Shown here: positions 38,876-47,703 of the stretch, piece after piece | Layout: each line of letters opens with the position of its first letter | Numbering within the stretch: position 1 is the first letter of the stretch | Origin: Enterococcus lactis | GTDB lineage: Bacteria; Bacillota; Bacilli; Lactobacillales; Enterococcaceae | NCBI RefSeq assembly: GCF_015751045.1 | Contig: NZ_BNJW01000002.1 | Location: forward strand, 1 to 64,000 | Direction: 5' to 3' | DNA: 64,000 nt | The notes under the pieces: generated by a model | Told to the model about the DNA's origin: nothing | Seen by the model: only the letters and a program-made list of their open reading frames with translations | The model's database searches: none | Made by a program: the position numbers and the translations under genes

Positions 38876-40545
38876 GGTTGTTCCTCCTTGAGATAATATA
38901 AATATAGGATCAGTAATGTGTCAACTGGCTGTTCAAGCAGTTCACGCTGCAAACGATCCTTACATTTTTCTTGCAGCAGTTTTTCAAAATAAACGGCTTT
39001 CGTGCGTTCATTTTGTATTTTCTGCTGATATTTTCGATACCTCCGCCATTCTTCTGTACTTAATTGACCAACTTGTGCCAATAAATCGTCTGGCATACTT
39101 TTTCTATCTTGTTGGCAGATCATTTGAAACATCCAATCTACTTCATAGACTTTGTTTGGCAATAAAAAATGTTTTTTTGCTAAAAGTTCCAGCATCGCCA
39201 GTCCGCATGTTTCTGGTTCGACCCTGTTCTTATATATATTACGCAGTTTTTGCCAAAATTTTATGGTTTTGAAAAAAGATAGCTCTAACTGAAGTTCTTT
39301 TATTAAGTAAGATAAAAATCCACGCCAGCATGTTCCTGCTTGTTTGACAGAATCAAATGTATACCAATTCCCGTAGTAACAGCCTAATCGTTTTTTCATT
39401 TCCAGATAGCCTAATTGTAAATTTAATTGGTTTCTTTGGCTATCAAAAAGCAGAAAGCTGCCAAGCGTCCACAATGTTTGACATTTCCAATGGATAAACG
39501 TATCTGGCACACGGATTCTTTTCGCTGGCCCTGGTCCTTGCACATCCACGACAAACGCCTCTGTTGCGCCTTCGTTAATCGCGATATCAATAGGAATTTT
39601 GTTACGATATCCACCATCTGCATATTTATTTTTTCCGATCTTTCGGTAAGCCATAGCAGGATAAAATGAAGCAGAGGCAAGTATCCAATCTGGTATTTCT
39701 TCTGTTTTTGTTTGTTGGATAGCAGTCACTACTTCCGCTAGTTCTGGCAATTTAGTAGACACCGTGTATAAACGTATTTTGGAATTGTATTTGAGCAAAG
39801 ACAAATCTAAATTTTCCTTGACCAGCTTTTCCAATGGCGCAGACGAAACCCCACCTTCAACTAGTGCCGTTTTCGTCATTTGGCGTCTTTCTTGATAGAA
39901 ACGTTCACGCAAGTCTTCTACGTCAGCCATTTCTGGTAACGCAAGCACTTGTCTGGTTGATAGCTTTTTCCATAAACCCACAGCTTTTTCCATGTCTCCT
40001 TGTAAAATCAATGCGCCGTTCAGCGCACCTACCGAGGTCCCAGTGATGATTTCAAATTGGATGTTATGTTCCTTCAGCGCCTGCCATACACCAATCTGAT
40101 AGGCACCGTGTGCTCCCCCTCCTCCTAATACAAATGCTGTGTGATAGACCAGCTTTTTATTTAGTTGCATGGTTCCTTGATAGCCGTTTTTATGAAAAAT
40201 ACGCAACCATTCTTCTGATAGAGGAGATTGAAATAAAAAACAACAGTTTTCTTTAATAAAAAAACGAGCGCAAGCTTCCATATGCTGAAAAAGTTTTTGC
40301 CATTCAAAAGTTACGCCTTCGATCAGCAAGTTATTAAAAATAACATCTTCTCTACTTTTATCAATAGTAAAATAGATGGTATATTTTTTTGATACTGCTT
40401 CAAAGGCACATTGCTTTTTTGCAGAACGCCAAAATGCTTCTCTACTTTCTTGATGGCTTTGAAAAAACGGAAGAGGTTGTTTTGCTTGGTTGATACGCGA
40501 ATACAGCGACATTTTCTGTGAAAAGTAAACTTTTTTTATCTCCAT
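38845..40545 (-). CDS. Patatin-like phospholipase with extra N-terminal domain
   Basis: Patatins are Ser-Asp lipid acyl hydrolases. The 566-residue protein has the oxyanion loop GGGGAHGAYQIG, the nucleophile motif GTSVG and the ADGGYR dyad Asp, all in the middle third. About 135 N-terminal residues and 200 C-terminal residues match nothing I recognise. I chose the ATG at 40545, with AAGGAG 7 bases upstream, over a TTG 21 bases earlier. It lies first in the run with ydbC, yicC and DUF1827. Substrate unknown. Confidence 0.88.
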   Translation of the reverse strand: MEIKKVYFSQKMSLYSRINQAKQPLPFFQSHQESREAFWRSAKKQCAFEAVSKKYTIYFTIDKSREDVIFNNLLIEGVTFEWQKLFQHMEACARFFIKENCCFLFQSPLSEEWLRIFHKNGYQGTMQLNKKLVYHTAFVLGGGGAHGAYQIGVWQALKEHNIQFEIITGTSVGALNGALILQGDMEKAVGLWKKLSTRQVLALPEMADVEDLRERFYQERRQMTKTALVEGGVSSAPLEKLVKENLDLSLLKYNSKIRLYTVSTKLPELAEVVTAIQQTKTEEIPDWILASASFYPAMAYRKIGKNKYADGGYRNKIPIDIAINEGATEAFVVDVQGPGPAKRIRVPDTFIHWKCQTLWTLGSFLLFDSQRNQLNLQLGYLEMKKRLGCYYGNWYTFDSVKQAGTCWRGFLSYLIKELQLELSFFKTIKFWQKLRNIYKNRVEPETCGLAMLELLAKKHFLLPNKVYEVDWMFQMICQQDRKSMPDDLLAQVGQLSTEEWRRYRKYQQKIQNERTKAVYFEKLLQEKCKDRLQRELLEQPVDTLLILYLYYLKEEQPWHKNFHMKS

Positions 40546-40798
40546 CGCTTTCTCCTTTTTCTTCAAGTATACCAGTACGTCGAAAAAAGTTCATGAGTAT
40601 CGTATTCGACTTTGGATATTCCATAAGAAAACAATTCATAAAACCACCTTTAAATAAAAAATACAAAAATTAATTGAAAATGAGAGTATTTTCAATGAAA
40701 ACGTGATTTTGTAATGGAATTTTAAAATAAAAGAAACAAGCTTTTTTTATGCAAATGTTGTAAAATAAAAGAGATTAAGAGGAAATAAGAGGAGGAAC

Positions 40799-41575
40799 AT
40801 GATGACTGAGTCAGTTTATGTACATATTGATACCACAAGTAATGCTGTTTTAACAAAAGGACTGACTGCTACTGATTTTGCAAACAGTATCGTGCATTTT
40901 CCTCAAAACTTGCTCTTGCTTGATCCATCTGCTTCTGCTGGAGAATACGAATCTCATACAGGACTGAAAGTAATCCGTGGTACAGAAAATATCCAGCGTT
41001 TCTTTTCCTCTTCTCGAAACAGGCGTGGATTCGATGAATTGAAATGGATCGACTTTACTGATTTAACGATGCTGAAAGAATTGACACCTTTAGAAATTTC
41101 AGAATTGTTATATTTTGGCCATATGAAAACACACCTCCACTCACCATTTTTTTATAAGCTACAAAATAATTTCGTGTACTTCGATCTGAACGATCAATTG
41201 AACCGAATTTATTATCGCTATTTAGATGAATTTTACAGGATTTTTGCTAGTAAATTAAGTTCTATCCTGTCAGATAAGATCAATGTAAAAAAATCCTTTT
41301 TTAAAAAGGAAACTCCTGTTGAAAAAATCAGTGTGGAATTATTGAAAGAAATGCGTAATTTAATGCAGGAAGGGATCATTTTTTCTTTTGATCAAGTTGG
41401 TTTGATCGATGACGAATACCGTATTCCTATTTATGTGATTGAGGACTATATTTGGAAATTGAAAGGTACTCGGTATCGGGAAGAAGAAGTCGTCGCTACT
41501 TTAATCTACTCTGGCAACGATCGACGCTGGCAATTGGTAGAAGATGCCGGTCTTTCTTATCTGCCATTGAAGTGA
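40799..41575 (+). CDS. Conserved hypothetical protein, unknown function
   Basis: I do not recognise this gene. The 258-residue product has no signal peptide, membrane helix or motif I can name. It is rich in aromatic residues in the middle (YRYLDEFYRIF) and ends with a beta-like stretch (ATLIYSGNDRRWQLVEDAG). A strong GAGGAGG site lies before ATG. Similar proteins in enterococci have sometimes been labelled as antiporters, but this sequence is not a membrane protein, so I would not use that name. It is a single plus-strand gene ending at a shared terminator. Confidence 0.85.
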   Translation: MMTESVYVHIDTTSNAVLTKGLTATDFANSIVHFPQNLLLLDPSASAGEYESHTGLKVIRGTENIQRFFSSSRNRRGFDELKWIDFTDLTMLKELTPLEISELLYFGHMKTHLHSPFFYKLQNNFVYFDLNDQLNRIYYRYLDEFYRIFASKLSSILSDKINVKKSFFKKETPVEKISVELLKEMRNLMQEGIIFSFDQVGLIDDEYRIPIYVIEDYIWKLKGTRYREEEVVATLIYSGNDRRWQLVEDAGLSYLPLK

Positions 41576-41596
41576 ATCTATTTCTTACCGAAAAAC

Positions 41597-41655
41597 AAAA
41601 AGGAAACAAGGAACTTAGGACATGATTCTGTCTCAAGTTTTTTGTTTCCTTTTTT
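41597..41655. terminator. Bidirectional terminator, unknown gene and thiT
   Basis: AAAAAGGAAACAA and TTGTTTCCTTTTTT form the outer stem, with an inner ACTT/AAGT pairing. It lies between convergent genes. Confidence 0.85.
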
Positions 41656-41657
41656 AT

Positions 41658-42227
41658 TTAAAGATTCTGTCGTTTATCTGGCACAAAAAGCGATGGAATC
41701 GTTTGTTGGATCCCTAATAAAACGATCATCGTCACAATCGCTGTGCTCAACCCGCTAGCACCATTCATTACGAAAGAAAAGAGCCAAGGATTCATCCCCC
41801 ATAGTGCATAGGCTCCCCAGAAAACAACTCCCGCAATAAAATGCCAAAAATATCTGGAAAGTGCGCCAATCAATGCACCAAACACTATGTTTTTTCTGAT
41901 TTGTTTCGTATTTCCATCTGCATAGCTTTTTTGGACATTTGAAGCCATGAGCCCTGCTGCACCTGCAAAAGTATAAGCAATCGGATACTCAATCAACACT
42001 TGAACGACACTTAAATAATAAACTTGTCCCAACGGAAAGTGTAAGATCCCCCAAATGAAACCTGCTAGCATCCCTGCCTTTGCCCCTCTTCTTAACGCAA
42101 AAAGCGTCAACGGAATCTGCCCTAATGAAATAGAAAAACTGCTGCCGATCTGGATTGGTATCAATGACAGCACCATCGCTAACGCTGCAACAATCGTTCC
42201 TTCTACCCAAACTCTATTTTTTCCCAT
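41658..42227 (-). CDS. thiT: Thiamine ECF transporter S component ThiT
   Basis: ThiT captures thiamine and works with the shared EcfAA'T energising module, which is not in this window. The 189-residue product has about six membrane helices and fits the YuaJ/ThiT family (GTIVAALAMVLSLIPIQIG, then LTLFALRRGAKAGMLAGF). The ATG at 42227 follows AAAGGAGGAAG and a run of seven T residues that is part of the riboswitch platform. Control by a TPP riboswitch supports the substrate call. Confidence 0.96.
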   Translation of the reverse strand: MGKNRVWVEGTIVAALAMVLSLIPIQIGSSFSISLGQIPLTLFALRRGAKAGMLAGFIWGILHFPLGQVYYLSVVQVLIEYPIAYTFAGAAGLMASNVQKSYADGNTKQIRKNIVFGALIGALSRYFWHFIAGVVFWGAYALWGMNPWLFSFVMNGASGLSTAIVTMIVLLGIQQTIPSLFVPDKRQNL

Positions 42228-42271
42228 AAAAAAACTTCCTCCTTTGAATAAAAAAGTCACAAAGGAGGAAG
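42228..42271 (-). promoter_or_regulatory. thiT expression platform: terminator stem that includes the SD
   Basis: On the minus strand CTTCCTCCTTTG (42260-42271) pairs with CAAAGGAGGAAG (42235-42246), a perfect 12-bp stem. Seven T residues and the ATG follow directly. The 3' arm is the thiT Shine-Dalgarno. The stem can therefore stop transcription and hide the ribosome site at once. The overlapping GCAGC and palindrome AACAGCTGTT upstream (about 42271-42301) could form the competing structure. Confidence 0.85.
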
Positions 42272-42303
42272 CAGCTTTCGAAAATTTTCAAACAGCTGTT
42301 TTT

Positions 42304-42391
42304 TCACAATTCCTACGCTCGCATAACCGAAACAGGTACGAAGGGTTTAGAAATAGATTCAATCTCAGCCCAATTGGACTCCCCTTTGTGA
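42304..42391 (-). ncRNA. TPP riboswitch (thi box)
   Basis: The minus strand holds GGGGAGTC, GGGCTGAGA, ACCCTTC, ACCTG and GGTTATGCGAGCGTAGGAA in order, the full conserved core of the TPP aptamer. TCACAA and TTGTGA form the outer P1 stem. It lies between the prs stop (10 bases) and thiT. Confidence 0.97.
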
Positions 42392-42400
42392 GTTTATTTA

Positions 42401-43372
42401 TTATTTATTTTTTGTTTCAAATAATGGACTAACTGGTTTGTTTTCATGGATACGTTTGATTGCATCTCCCATTAGTCCGCCAACACTTACTTCATCGATT
42501 TTATCGATTTTACGATCTTCTGGAAGATAGATCGAGTCTGTGACAACTAGTCGCTCGATAGCTGAATCTTCTATTCTTTGTAAAGCAGGACCAGATAATA
42601 CTGGATGGGTACATGAAGCATACACACTTGTTGCACCAGCTTCTTTCAAAGCATTGGCAGCCAATGTGATCGTACCTGCTGTATCGATCATATCGTCGAT
42701 CAGTACACAAGTTTTGCCTTTGACTTGACCAATGATGTTCATTACTTCTGCAACATTTGCTTTTGGACGGCGTTTGTCGATGATCGCAATCGGAGATTTC
42801 AAGAATTCCGCTAATTTACGTGCTCGTGTAACGCCACCGTGGTCTGGTGAAACAACGACAACATCATCGCCTTTGATTCCTTTTTCCAAGAAATAATTAG
42901 CAATAAGTGGCGCACCCATCAAATGATCGACGGGAATATCAAAGAAACCTTGGATTTGGACTGCATGAAGGTCCAAAGTCAGCATTCGTGTTGCACCGGC
43001 TTTTTGGATCATGTTTGCTACTAATTTCGCTGTGATTGGTTCCCGTGCACGTGCTTTACGATCTTGACGCGCATAACCATAATAAGGCATGACTACGTTG
43101 ATTGTTTTTGCACTTGCTCGTTTCAGTGCATCAATCATGATCAGCAACTCCATCAAGTTATCATTGACTGGGCTGCTCGTTGATTGGATCACATAGACAT
43201 GCGATCCACGAATACTTTCTTCAATGTTTACTTGAATTTCTCCATCACTAAATTGAGTAACAGATGATTTTCCTAACTCGACACCGACTGCTGCTGCAAT
43301 TTTCTCTGCTAATGGGCGATTGGAATTTAACGCAAAAATTTTTAATCTTGGGTCAAAGTAATGTTTTGACAT
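42401..43372 (-). CDS. prs: Ribose-phosphate pyrophosphokinase
   Basis: Prs makes PRPP for nucleotide, histidine and NAD synthesis. The 323-residue product has the PRPP site [20 protein letters not shown] and the ATP loop [19 protein letters not shown] chose the ATG at 43372, with GGAGG 5 bases upstream; the 8 extra codons upstream are not part of the family. It follows glmU by about 90 bases, as in B. subtilis. Confidence 0.97.
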   Translation of the reverse strand: MSKHYFDPRLKIFALNSNRPLAEKIAAAVGVELGKSSVTQFSDGEIQVNIEESIRGSHVYVIQSTSSPVNDNLMELLIMIDALKRASAKTINVVMPYYGYARQDRKARAREPITAKLVANMIQKAGATRMLTLDLHAVQIQGFFDIPVDHLMGAPLIANYFLEKGIKGDDVVVVSPDHGGVTRARKLAEFLKSPIAIIDKRRPKANVAEVMNIIGQVKGKTCVLIDDMIDTAGTITLAANALKEAGATSVYASCTHPVLSGPALQRIEDSAIERLVVTDSIYLPEDRKIDKIDEVSVGGLMGDAIKRIHENKPVSPLFETKNK

Positions 43373-43465
43373 GGGGACCTCCACTTTCTTTTTCACAACT
43401 CTAGAATTCTACCTAATAAATAGTAGTCATATTTTTTAAATAAATCAAGTGATTTTGCAAAAGTC

Positions 43466-44839
43466 TTAGTTTAGATAAGGGAGTTTTTTTGCATATCCTT
43501 CTTTATTGACTTGTCTTGCTCTCGCAATTGCCAGCGCATATTCTGGAATATCGTCTGTAATTGTTGACCCGGCAGCAATCGAACTGTTTTTAGCTACCTC
43601 GACAGGTCCGATGATATTCGTGCTAGAACCAATAAAGCTGTGGTCGCCGACAGTCGTATGATGCTTGTTCTTTCCATCATAGTTGACAAAGACAACACCA
43701 CATCCGACATTGATCTCTTCTCCCAACGTAGCATCACCAACATACGTCAAGTGACCGACTTTCGTTCCTTTGCCGATTTGAGCATTTTTCACTTCCACAA
43801 AGTTTCCGATATGGACGTTTTCGCCAATTTCAGCTTTTGGTCGTAAATGTGCATAAGGTCCCACATCTGCATGTTTCTTGACATGGCTGCTTTCAATGAC
43901 TGAGTTTTCAATGACGACGTGATCCTCAATCCTACTGTCTACGATTTTTGAATGTGCCCCGATGACACAATCAGAACCGATGACTGTATTGCCTTGGATT
44001 TGTACACCTGCTTCAATCAATGTGTCTGGACCAATCTCTACGCCTGCATCGATGTATGTCGTTGCTGAATCGACAAAGCTTACGCCATTGACCATATGCA
44101 TCTGGTTGATCCGCTTTCTCATGATCTCATTTGCTTTAGCTAACGCGATCCGATCATTGACTCCCATTGATTCTTCGAAATCATCTGTTTGATAAGCAGC
44201 AACTGTATTGCCTTCTTCTTTTAAGATTTCGATGATATCTGTCAGATAGTATTCACCTTGAGCATTGTTTGTTCCGACTTTGCTTAACGCATCGAACAAA
44301 GCTTCGTTGTCAAAACAGTATGTTCCTGTATTGATTTCTTGTACAAGTGCTTCTTCTGGTGTTGCGTCTTTTTGTTCCACGATTTTTTCTACGATCCCAA
44401 TATGGTCACGAATGATCCGACCATATCCTGTTGGGTTTTCTGCTTGTGCCGTCAAGATCGTCGCACTTGCATTTTTTCCTTGGTGATATTCAAAAAGATT
44501 GTTCAGCGTTTCAGTAGTCAATAATGGTGTATCGCCACTGATAACTAACGTCGTTCCTTTTTTTCCTTCCAAGAAAGAAGCGGCTTGCAAAACAGCATGT
44601 CCTGTTCCCAATTGCTCCGCCTGTAACGCATATTTACTGCGTTCTCCTAGTTGTGCTTTGACTTGTTCTGCTCCGTGTCCAACGATGGTAATCACTTCAT
44701 CTGGTTTCGTTTCACTGACCCGATTGATGATATGTTCTACCATAGGTTTACCAGAGACGGGATGTAAAACTTTATATAATTTTGACTTCATGCGGGTACC
44801 TTTCCCTGCCGCCAAAATAATTGCATAACGTGCGTCCAA
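43466..44839 (-). CDS. glmU: Bifunctional GlcNAc-1-P uridylyltransferase / GlcN-1-P acetyltransferase
   Basis: GlmU makes UDP-GlcNAc for peptidoglycan and teichoic acid. The N-terminal pyrophosphorylase has [11 protein letters not shown], and the C-terminal left-handed beta-helix hexapeptides run from about residue 250 on. I chose TTG at 44839: AGGAG lies 8 bases upstream, and [12 protein letters not shown] then matches B. subtilis MDKRFAVVLAAG. The GTG at 44848 overlaps the ribosome site. The product is 457 aa. Confidence 0.95.
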   Translation of the reverse strand: MDARYAIILAAGKGTRMKSKLYKVLHPVSGKPMVEHIINRVSETKPDEVITIVGHGAEQVKAQLGERSKYALQAEQLGTGHAVLQAASFLEGKKGTTLVISGDTPLLTTETLNNLFEYHQGKNASATILTAQAENPTGYGRIIRDHIGIVEKIVEQKDATPEEALVQEINTGTYCFDNEALFDALSKVGTNNAQGEYYLTDIIEILKEEGNTVAAYQTDDFEESMGVNDRIALAKANEIMRKRINQMHMVNGVSFVDSATTYIDAGVEIGPDTLIEAGVQIQGNTVIGSDCVIGAHSKIVDSRIEDHVVIENSVIESSHVKKHADVGPYAHLRPKAEIGENVHIGNFVEVKNAQIGKGTKVGHLTYVGDATLGEEINVGCGVVFVNYDGKNKHHTTVGDHSFIGSSTNIIGPVEVAKNSSIAAGSTITDDIPEYALAIARARQVNKEGYAKKLPYLN

Positions 44840-44941
44840 CTGCGTCACTCCTAAATATAGTTTGCTGATTTCAGTTTATCCCAGTATACCCATTTTTTCA
44901 ACAAAACAAGTGATTTTCTTTCATCACGGTGTTCTTTGGAT

Positions 44942-44976
44942 AAAAAAATAGATAGACCATAAAGGGCCTATCTATT
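44942..44976 (-). terminator. purR terminator
   Basis: AATAGATAG and CTATCTATT form the stem (with inner CC/GG pairs). On the minus strand it is followed by seven T residues. It lies 245 bases past the purR stop, with repeat copies in between. Confidence 0.85.
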
Positions 44977-45006
44977 GGGTAACCGGCGCTCTCCTACCAA
45001 CCCCTC

Positions 45007-45069
45007 AGTCACAAGTCACACTACTCATAAAACATGAAAAGCTGTTTTTTGAAATCGTTTCTTGTGACT
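45007..45069. repeat. Long inverted repeat at the head side of repeat copy B
   Basis: AGTCACAAG (45007-45015) and CTTGTGACT (45061-45069) are perfect complements 45 bases apart. The right arm resembles the GTTGTGACA hairpins at the heads of other copies. Confidence 0.6.
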
Positions 45070-45075
45070 TAGAGT

Positions 45076-45099
45076 TAAACGGTAGGCTTACAACCTCTA
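45076..45099 (+). repeat. Mini repeat next to copy B
   Basis: TAAACGGT, three bases, then CTTACAACCTCT joins a head and a tail of the element family with no body. It lies directly before the full copy B. Confidence 0.6.
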
Positions 45100-45102
45100 G
45101 AT

Positions 45103-45221
45103 AAACGGTGTTCAAAAGCCAGTTTCTCGGTATTAAGCCAAATTTATGAAAAAATGTGGAAAGCCATTTTCACAAAATTTTTCTTACTACTCGAAACTAA
45201 GCGGCTTTTTCACAACCTCTT
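45103..45221 (+). repeat. Intergenic element, copy B
   Basis: It starts AAACGGTGTTCAAAAGCC, contains TTTCTCGGTATTAAGCCAAA, and ends TTTTTCACAACCTCTT. The last two bases belong to the purR stop codon (minus strand). The copy aligns end to end with copies C and D. The 370 bases between glmU and purR hold this copy, the mini copy, a long inverted repeat, the terminator and the unlocated glmU promoter. Confidence 0.8.
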
Positions 45222-46038
45222 ATTCTGAAAAATAATTTCCCGGCACAACCGTGATATTTTTCGTTTGAGTATCTACATCTTTGACATAAAGCAGTGACGT
45301 ATAATCATCGATAGCGCGATGTCCGTTGAATTTCGATTCGGCAAATACAGTGATGCCAACAAGTTCTGATTCGAATTCTTCGATCAAGCTCTTCATTCCG
45401 TTGACTGTTCCGCCGCCTTTCATGAAATCATCCACTACAAGGACACGTGAACCACGTTTCAAGCTTCTCTTAGACAATTCCATTTTTTCAATTCTTTCAG
45501 AAGAACCGGACACATAGTTGACACTGACTGTTGATCCTTCTGTTATTTTTGAGTCTCGGCGTACAATAACGAATGGTGCATTCAGATAATAGGACACAGC
45601 TTGGGCAATAGGTACGCCTTTTGTGGCCACAGTCATTACAGCATCGATTTTTTCACCAAGGTATTTAGAAGCAATGATTCTCCCAACTTGACGCAGCAGT
45701 TCAGGTTCTCCTAACAAATCAGAGAGATAAACATATCCTCCTGGAAGCAGACGATCTTGTTCTGATAGACGTTCTGCTAGAGATTCAATATATTTTTTCG
45801 CCTCTTCATATGAAATTTCAGGGATGAACAATACACCACCTGCAGCACCTGGGATTGTTTCCAAGGTACCATACCCTCGTTCTTTAAATGTTTTCTTGAT
45901 GATTCCCAAATCTTCACTGATGGAAGATTTAGCAGATTCATAACGTTCGGCAAAGCTTGTTAAGGAAATCAATTCATGCGGGTGATTCAATAAATACTGT
46001 GTCATGTCAACCAGACGTTCACTGCGACGTACTTTCAC
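45220..46038 (-). CDS. purR: Purine operon regulator PurR
   Basis: PurR senses PRPP and controls purine genes; in lactococci it mainly activates. The 272-residue product has an N-terminal winged helix (about 1-75) and a C-terminal phosphoribosyltransferase-like domain with VLVVDDFMKGGGTVNGM, the PRPP motif. The start is GTG at 46038, with AAGGAG 9 bases upstream. A perfect PurR box lies upstream, so the gene is probably autoregulated. It lies near prs, which makes its ligand. Confidence 0.96.
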   Translation of the reverse strand: MKVRRSERLVDMTQYLLNHPHELISLTSFAERYESAKSSISEDLGIIKKTFKERGYGTLETIPGAAGGVLFIPEISYEEAKKYIESLAERLSEQDRLLPGGYVYLSDLLGEPELLRQVGRIIASKYLGEKIDAVMTVATKGVPIAQAVSYYLNAPFVIVRRDSKITEGSTVSVNYVSGSSERIEKMELSKRSLKRGSRVLVVDDFMKGGGTVNGMKSLIEEFESELVGITVFAESKFNGHRAIDDYTSLLYVKDVDTQTKNITVVPGNYFSE

Positions 46039-46075
46039 CTATTCCAACTCCTTTTAAGAAATTTTATCGTTTTAC

Positions 46076-46081
46076 ATTATA
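46076..46081 (-). promoter_or_regulatory. -10 box of the purR promoter
   Basis: The minus strand reads TATAAT, 37 bases before the purR GTG. The expected -35 region is poor, which fits activation from the PurR box upstream. Confidence 0.5.
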
Positions 46082-46127
46082 TAAGTTTTTCTTCAAAAAT
46101 TCGAGCATTTTATGAAAAAATAAGAAA

Positions 46128-46140
46128 ATAGTTCGGTATT
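46128..46140 (-). promoter_or_regulatory. PurR box upstream of purR
   Basis: The minus strand reads AATACCGAACTAT, an exact match to the lactococcal PurBox AWWWCCGAACWWT. It starts about 47 bases upstream of the -10 box, the distance expected of an activator site. Confidence 0.75.
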
Positions 46141-46149
46141 TATTAAAAT

Positions 46150-46196
46150 AAAAAGAAGCCTATAAAAAATTTTTCGTTTTTATCAGGCTTCTTTTC
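46150..46196 (-). terminator. adcB terminator
   Basis: AAAAGAAGCCT and AGGCTTCTTTT form an 11-bp stem 8 bases past the adcB stop. Confidence 0.85.
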
Positions 46197-46204
46197 TTTA
46201 TCAT

Positions 46205-47029
46205 TCAGTTATTTTTTCTTCTAAAGGCAACCAATATTCGTTTGATGATATTTACAATCAGGAACAAAGCAATAAAGACTAATGTGATTGTTGCTCCTGG
46301 AGGGGTATCTAGATAAAACGAGCTAGTCAATCCTGACAGCATCCCTAGAAATCCGACACAAACACTGATAGCAATCACAACATTGAAACTTTTACCTAAC
46401 CGCATACCGATTGCTGCAGGAAGAACCATGATTGCGGATATCAAAAGTGCACCGGCAATCGGGATCATCACAGCAATAGCTACACCAGTAATCACATTGA
46501 ACATCATTGACATCAAATGAACGGGTAATCCATCCACATGGGCGGTATCCTCATCAAAAGTCAGAACATACATCGGACGTTTGAATAAAAAGAACAATAT
46601 ACCGATCGCAACGAATAAGATTCCTAAAAAGATGACTTGCTCCCAAGTAATGGTCACGATCGAACCAAACAGATAAGATTGGATGCTTGTTGCAGAATTC
46701 CCGCCACTCAGATTCATTAATACTAAAGCTAGCGCTAAACCGCCAGCCATTAAAATGGCAATGGAGATTTCCGAATAGGTTCGGTAGATCGTTCGCAGAT
46801 ATTCCAATATCACAGCTGCTAGCACAACGACTAGCATGGTCGTAAGTGTAGGATTAAGGTTCAAAAAGAATCCTAACGCTACCCCTGCTAAAGAGACATG
46901 AGAAAGTGTATCAGCCATCAGCGATTGTCTTCTGATCACTAAAAACACACCTAGCATCGGGGCGATCCCCGCTATGAAGATAGCCGCAAGAAAAGCTCTT
47001 CTCATGAATTCATATGAAAGCAACGCCAT
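46205..47029 (-). CDS. adcB: Zinc ABC transporter permease AdcB/ZnuB
   Basis: The 274-residue product has about eight membrane helices and the ABC-3 family segment [21 protein letters not shown]. It is the membrane part of a metal importer with AdcA and AdcC. AAAGGAGG lies 7 bases before ATG, inside adcC, and the genes overlap by 28 bases. Zinc rather than manganese is inferred from AdcA and the Zur-type box. Confidence 0.93.
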   Translation of the reverse strand: MALLSYEFMRRAFLAAIFIAGIAPMLGVFLVIRRQSLMADTLSHVSLAGVALGFFLNLNPTLTTMLVVVLAAVILEYLRTIYRTYSEISIAILMAGGLALALVLMNLSGGNSATSIQSYLFGSIVTITWEQVIFLGILFVAIGILFFLFKRPMYVLTFDEDTAHVDGLPVHLMSMMFNVITGVAIAVMIPIAGALLISAIMVLPAAIGMRLGKSFNVVIAISVCVGFLGMLSGLTSSFYLDTPPGATITLVFIALFLIVNIIKRILVAFRRKNN

Positions 47030-47682
47030 TGAGAATCCTCCTTTCTCACCAGTCGGATCTGTCTGTCCGCATACTGTTTGATATCTTCATGATCATGAGT
47101 GATCATTAGAACTGATTTCCCATGGACATGGGCACTATGTCGAAGAAGGCGATAAAACTCATTTCGAGACTCTTCATCCATTCCTGTTGTTGGCTCATCA
47201 AGGACAAATAAGTCAGGATCAGTAGCAAAAATACGTGCTAAGCTGATCCGCTGCTTTTGTCCGCCAGACAATTCACCTATCCGCCGGTTTCGCATATCCC
47301 ACATCCCAACAGCTTCTAGAGCCCGCTGTACATGTTGATGATCTTTTTCAGAGAGACGCTTGAACCAGCGGCCTCTTGGGTATCTTCCTGATCGGACTAA
47401 TTCGATCACCGTACTTGGAAAACCTGCATTGAAAGATGCAACTTGTTGGGGAATATAGCCGATACTTAATTTTTTTCCCTCTTGATTTTTCTCAGCAATC
47501 TTTATCGTTCCTTTTGAAGGTTTCAGTAATCCTAACGATGCTTTCACCAAGGTTGACTTGGCTGCTCCATTTTCTCCAGTCAAAATGACAAATTCACCCG
47601 CGTCTACATGATAGGAGACATCTTCTAGTACTGGTTCATCATCATAATAAAAGGTCAAATCAGATATTTCGATGTAACGCAC
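47002..47682 (-). CDS. adcC: Zinc ABC transporter ATPase AdcC/ZnuC
   Basis: This 226-residue ATPase has a Walker A that reads GENGAAKST (Ala where most family members have Gly), the signature LSGGQKQR and Walker [10 protein letters not shown]. The start is GTG at 47682, with GGAGG 7 bases upstream. It powers uptake through AdcB. Confidence 0.94.
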   Translation of the reverse strand: MRYIEISDLTFYYDDEPVLEDVSYHVDAGEFVILTGENGAAKSTLVKASLGLLKPSKGTIKIAEKNQEGKKLSIGYIPQQVASFNAGFPSTVIELVRSGRYPRGRWFKRLSEKDHQHVQRALEAVGMWDMRNRRIGELSGGQKQRISLARIFATDPDLFVLDEPTTGMDEESRNEFYRLLRHSAHVHGKSVLMITHDHEDIKQYADRQIRLVRKEDSQWRCFHMNS

Positions 47683-47703
47683 CTTATAACCTCCATTCTA
47701 GAC

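Noticed and set aside
42442-42540. Separate promoter for thiT inside the prs 3' end
   Set aside because: No pair of hexamers with acceptable spacing was found, so I did not list one; the question is raised with the riboswitch.
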